Assembly: GCF_000337475.1 (NCBI RefSeq)
Contig: NZ_AOIT01000055.1
Location: forward strand, 25,733-89,732
Length of the DNA stretch: 64,000 nucleotides
DNA from: Natrinema limicola JCM 13563
GTDB lineage: Archaea; Halobacteriota; Halobacteria; Halobacteriales; Natrialbaceae
Reading direction: 5' to 3'
Position numbers and translations under genes: made by a program. This document shows, in pieces, positions 62,790 through 64,000 of the stretch (positions within the stretch are counted from its first letter, which is position 1; every line of letters starts with the position of its first letter). Below the pieces are notes generated by a model, which was not told the DNA's origin, made no database searches, and saw only the letters and a program-made list of their open reading frames with translations.

Positions 62790-64000
62790 TTAGTCGTCGC
62801 CCGGTTCGGCGGCAGGCGTCTCGGGGCCACGACGGACGTTGCTAATGTTTCTGTACCCCAGCCTGACGAGTGCGAGCGCCAGGACGATGAGCACGAGTCC
62901 GATCGCCATCTGGACGACCGAAGAGAGTATCGCCTCGAGCGAGTCCGCACCACCCTGCAGCAGGTTCAGGTACAGGTTCTCGTAGAACACCAGGATCGAC
63001 AGCCCGAGGATGGTAATTGTCACCATGATCGCCATCGGGACCCCGGTGGAGACGAGCTGTTTGCTGTCGTCCCAGTTTGCCAGCCAGACGGTCGCGGTCA
63101 GCAGCGCCAGCGCCGCAAGCAGCTGGTTTGCCCCACCGAAGAGCTGCCAGAGGACGACCCACTGCCCGGAGACAACCAGCACGTACGCGGGAACGACCTG
63201 AAGAATCGGGTTCGTGTACCGGCCGCGGAAGAACGACGCGGGATCGGCGCTCAGTCCCGTGTCAGTCCGCCCAGCGGGCGTTCCGACGATCTCTTCCATC
63301 ATGTATCGACCCAGGCGGACAGCTGTGTCCGTCGAGGTCAGCAGGAAGCTACACAGCACCAGCGCCATGAACACGGCACCAACAGTCTCGGAGACGCCGA
63401 GACTCGTCAGGATGATACCGCCGCCTTCGGCGAAGTTCGGCAGCGCAGCACCGATCCCACCCTCGGGATCGGCGAAGCCGGCGACCGCAAGCGTCGAGAG
63501 CGCGACGGCCGCGAGGAGCCCTTCGCCGAGCATGCTGCCGTAGCCGATCAGTCGGGCGTCAGTCTCTTTGTCGAGTTGTTTGGCAGTCGTCCCCGAGGAA
63601 ACCAGCGAGTGGAACCCGCTGATCGTCCCACAGGCGATCGTAATGAACAGCAGCGGGAACAGCGGTGCTAGCCCGGCTTCTTCGACGCCCCAGAAGCCTT
63701 CGAACGCGCCGATGGAGCTATCGATGACGAGCGACTGGGACGACGTCCCGAGGAACGTCCCGACGATGATCGCGACGGTCGCGCCGCCGACCCCAGTGTA
63801 CAGCAGGAACGACGACAGGTAGTCACGCGGCTGGAGCAACACCCACACGGGCAGCGCGCTCGCGATCGCAGCGTAGACCATGACGAAGGGGATCCACGCC
63901 GCGGTGTTCCCGCCGAGGGCACCCGCACCGAAAACCCAGTTGCCGGCACCACCGAACAACACGATCGTCCCGGCCGGGTAGTCGCCGGCGAACAACGCCA
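62790..64000 (-). CDS. cstA: Carbon starvation protein CstA family transporter (partial, C-terminal part)
   Basis: About 403 residues of a large membrane transporter are visible; the N-terminal part lies beyond the right edge. The CstA hallmark is TISGFHSLVSSGTTAKQLDKETDARLIGYGSMLGEGLLA. About 8-10 membrane segments are readable. CstA proteins import peptides or pyruvate. An internal ATG at 63995 is not the true start. The gene ends with an acidic tail and a TAA that equals a target repeat of the adjoining element. Confidence 0.9.
   Translation of the reverse strand, partial: ALFAGDYPAGTIVLFGGAGNWVFGAGALGGNTAAWIPFVMVYAAIASALPVWVLLQPRDYLSSFLLYTGVGGATVAIIVGTFLGTSSQSLVIDSSIGAFEGFWGVEEAGLAPLFPLLFITIACGTISGFHSLVSSGTTAKQLDKETDARLIGYGSMLGEGLLAAVALSTLAVAGFADPEGGIGAALPNFAEGGGIILTSLGVSETVGAVFMALVLCSFLLTSTDTAVRLGRYMMEEIVGTPAGRTDTGLSADPASFFRGRYTNPILQVVPAYVLVVSGQWVVLWQLFGGANQLLAALALLTATVWLANWDDSKQLVSTGVPMAIMVTITILGLSILVFYENLYLNLLQGGADSLEAILSSVVQMAIGLVLIVLALALVRLGYRNISNVRRGPETPAAEPGDD

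Noticed and set aside
1-64000. tRNA or rRNA genes
   Set aside because: I looked for T-arm-like GGTTCGAATCC patterns and rRNA-like stretches and found none that could be folded into a tRNA by eye. A tRNA scan would settle it.

Overview
The window is chromosomal DNA of a halophilic archaeon. Proteins are acidic and Asp/Glu-rich, coding GC is high, secreted proteins carry twin-arginine lipoprotein signals, and many genes have a TATA-like element about 26 bases upstream of the start codon, which fits leaderless transcripts. Markers such as Taw1, Trm1, Tsr3, L40e, HTH-riboflavin kinase and Orc1/Cdc6 are archaeal. A member of the Natrialbales is my best guess, but that is inference.

Layout. Positions 1-9258 hold two phosphate-uptake loci read leftward: pstS-pstC-pstA-pstB-phoU, a lone pstS, and a second pstS-pstC-pstA running off the left edge. 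All three pstS genes share one promoter module. After taw1 comes a surface-glycan region (11133-22485): a flippase, four glycosyltransferases and five alkaline-phosphatase-superfamily enzymes. Next are an AI-2E-type permease, riboflavin genes (HTH-kinase plus ribB), ilvE, membrane proteins, and a broken metallo-beta-lactamase gene. Then follow RNA and DNA housekeeping genes (tsr3, rpl40e, udg, trmO), a SLAC1/TehA carrier, an ABC exporter and hisH. A replication origin with seven 21-bp repeats lies upstream of an orc1/cdc6 gene (43094-44970). The right third holds trm1, a BrkB-type membrane protein, dcd, pth2, an MFS pseudogene, a DMT exporter, a FilR1-type regulator, a spermidine-synthase-like protein, ychF, an ArsA-type ATPase, a G3E metallochaperone, small proteins, and the C-terminal part of CstA.

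The most unusual signal is two families of short palindromic elements, about 80 bp and about 108 bp, spread through the window. Most copies are flanked by 3-bp direct repeats (TCA, TGA or TTA). In four cases that 3-bp repeat is exactly the stop codon of the neighbouring gene, so insertion duplicated the stop codon and left the protein intact. One copy landed inside a gene and helped destroy it. A third, unrelated 254-bp element and an IS200/IS605-like remnant have together broken an MFS gene.

All calls come from reading the sequence. No database search was run, and family names rest on recognised motifs.
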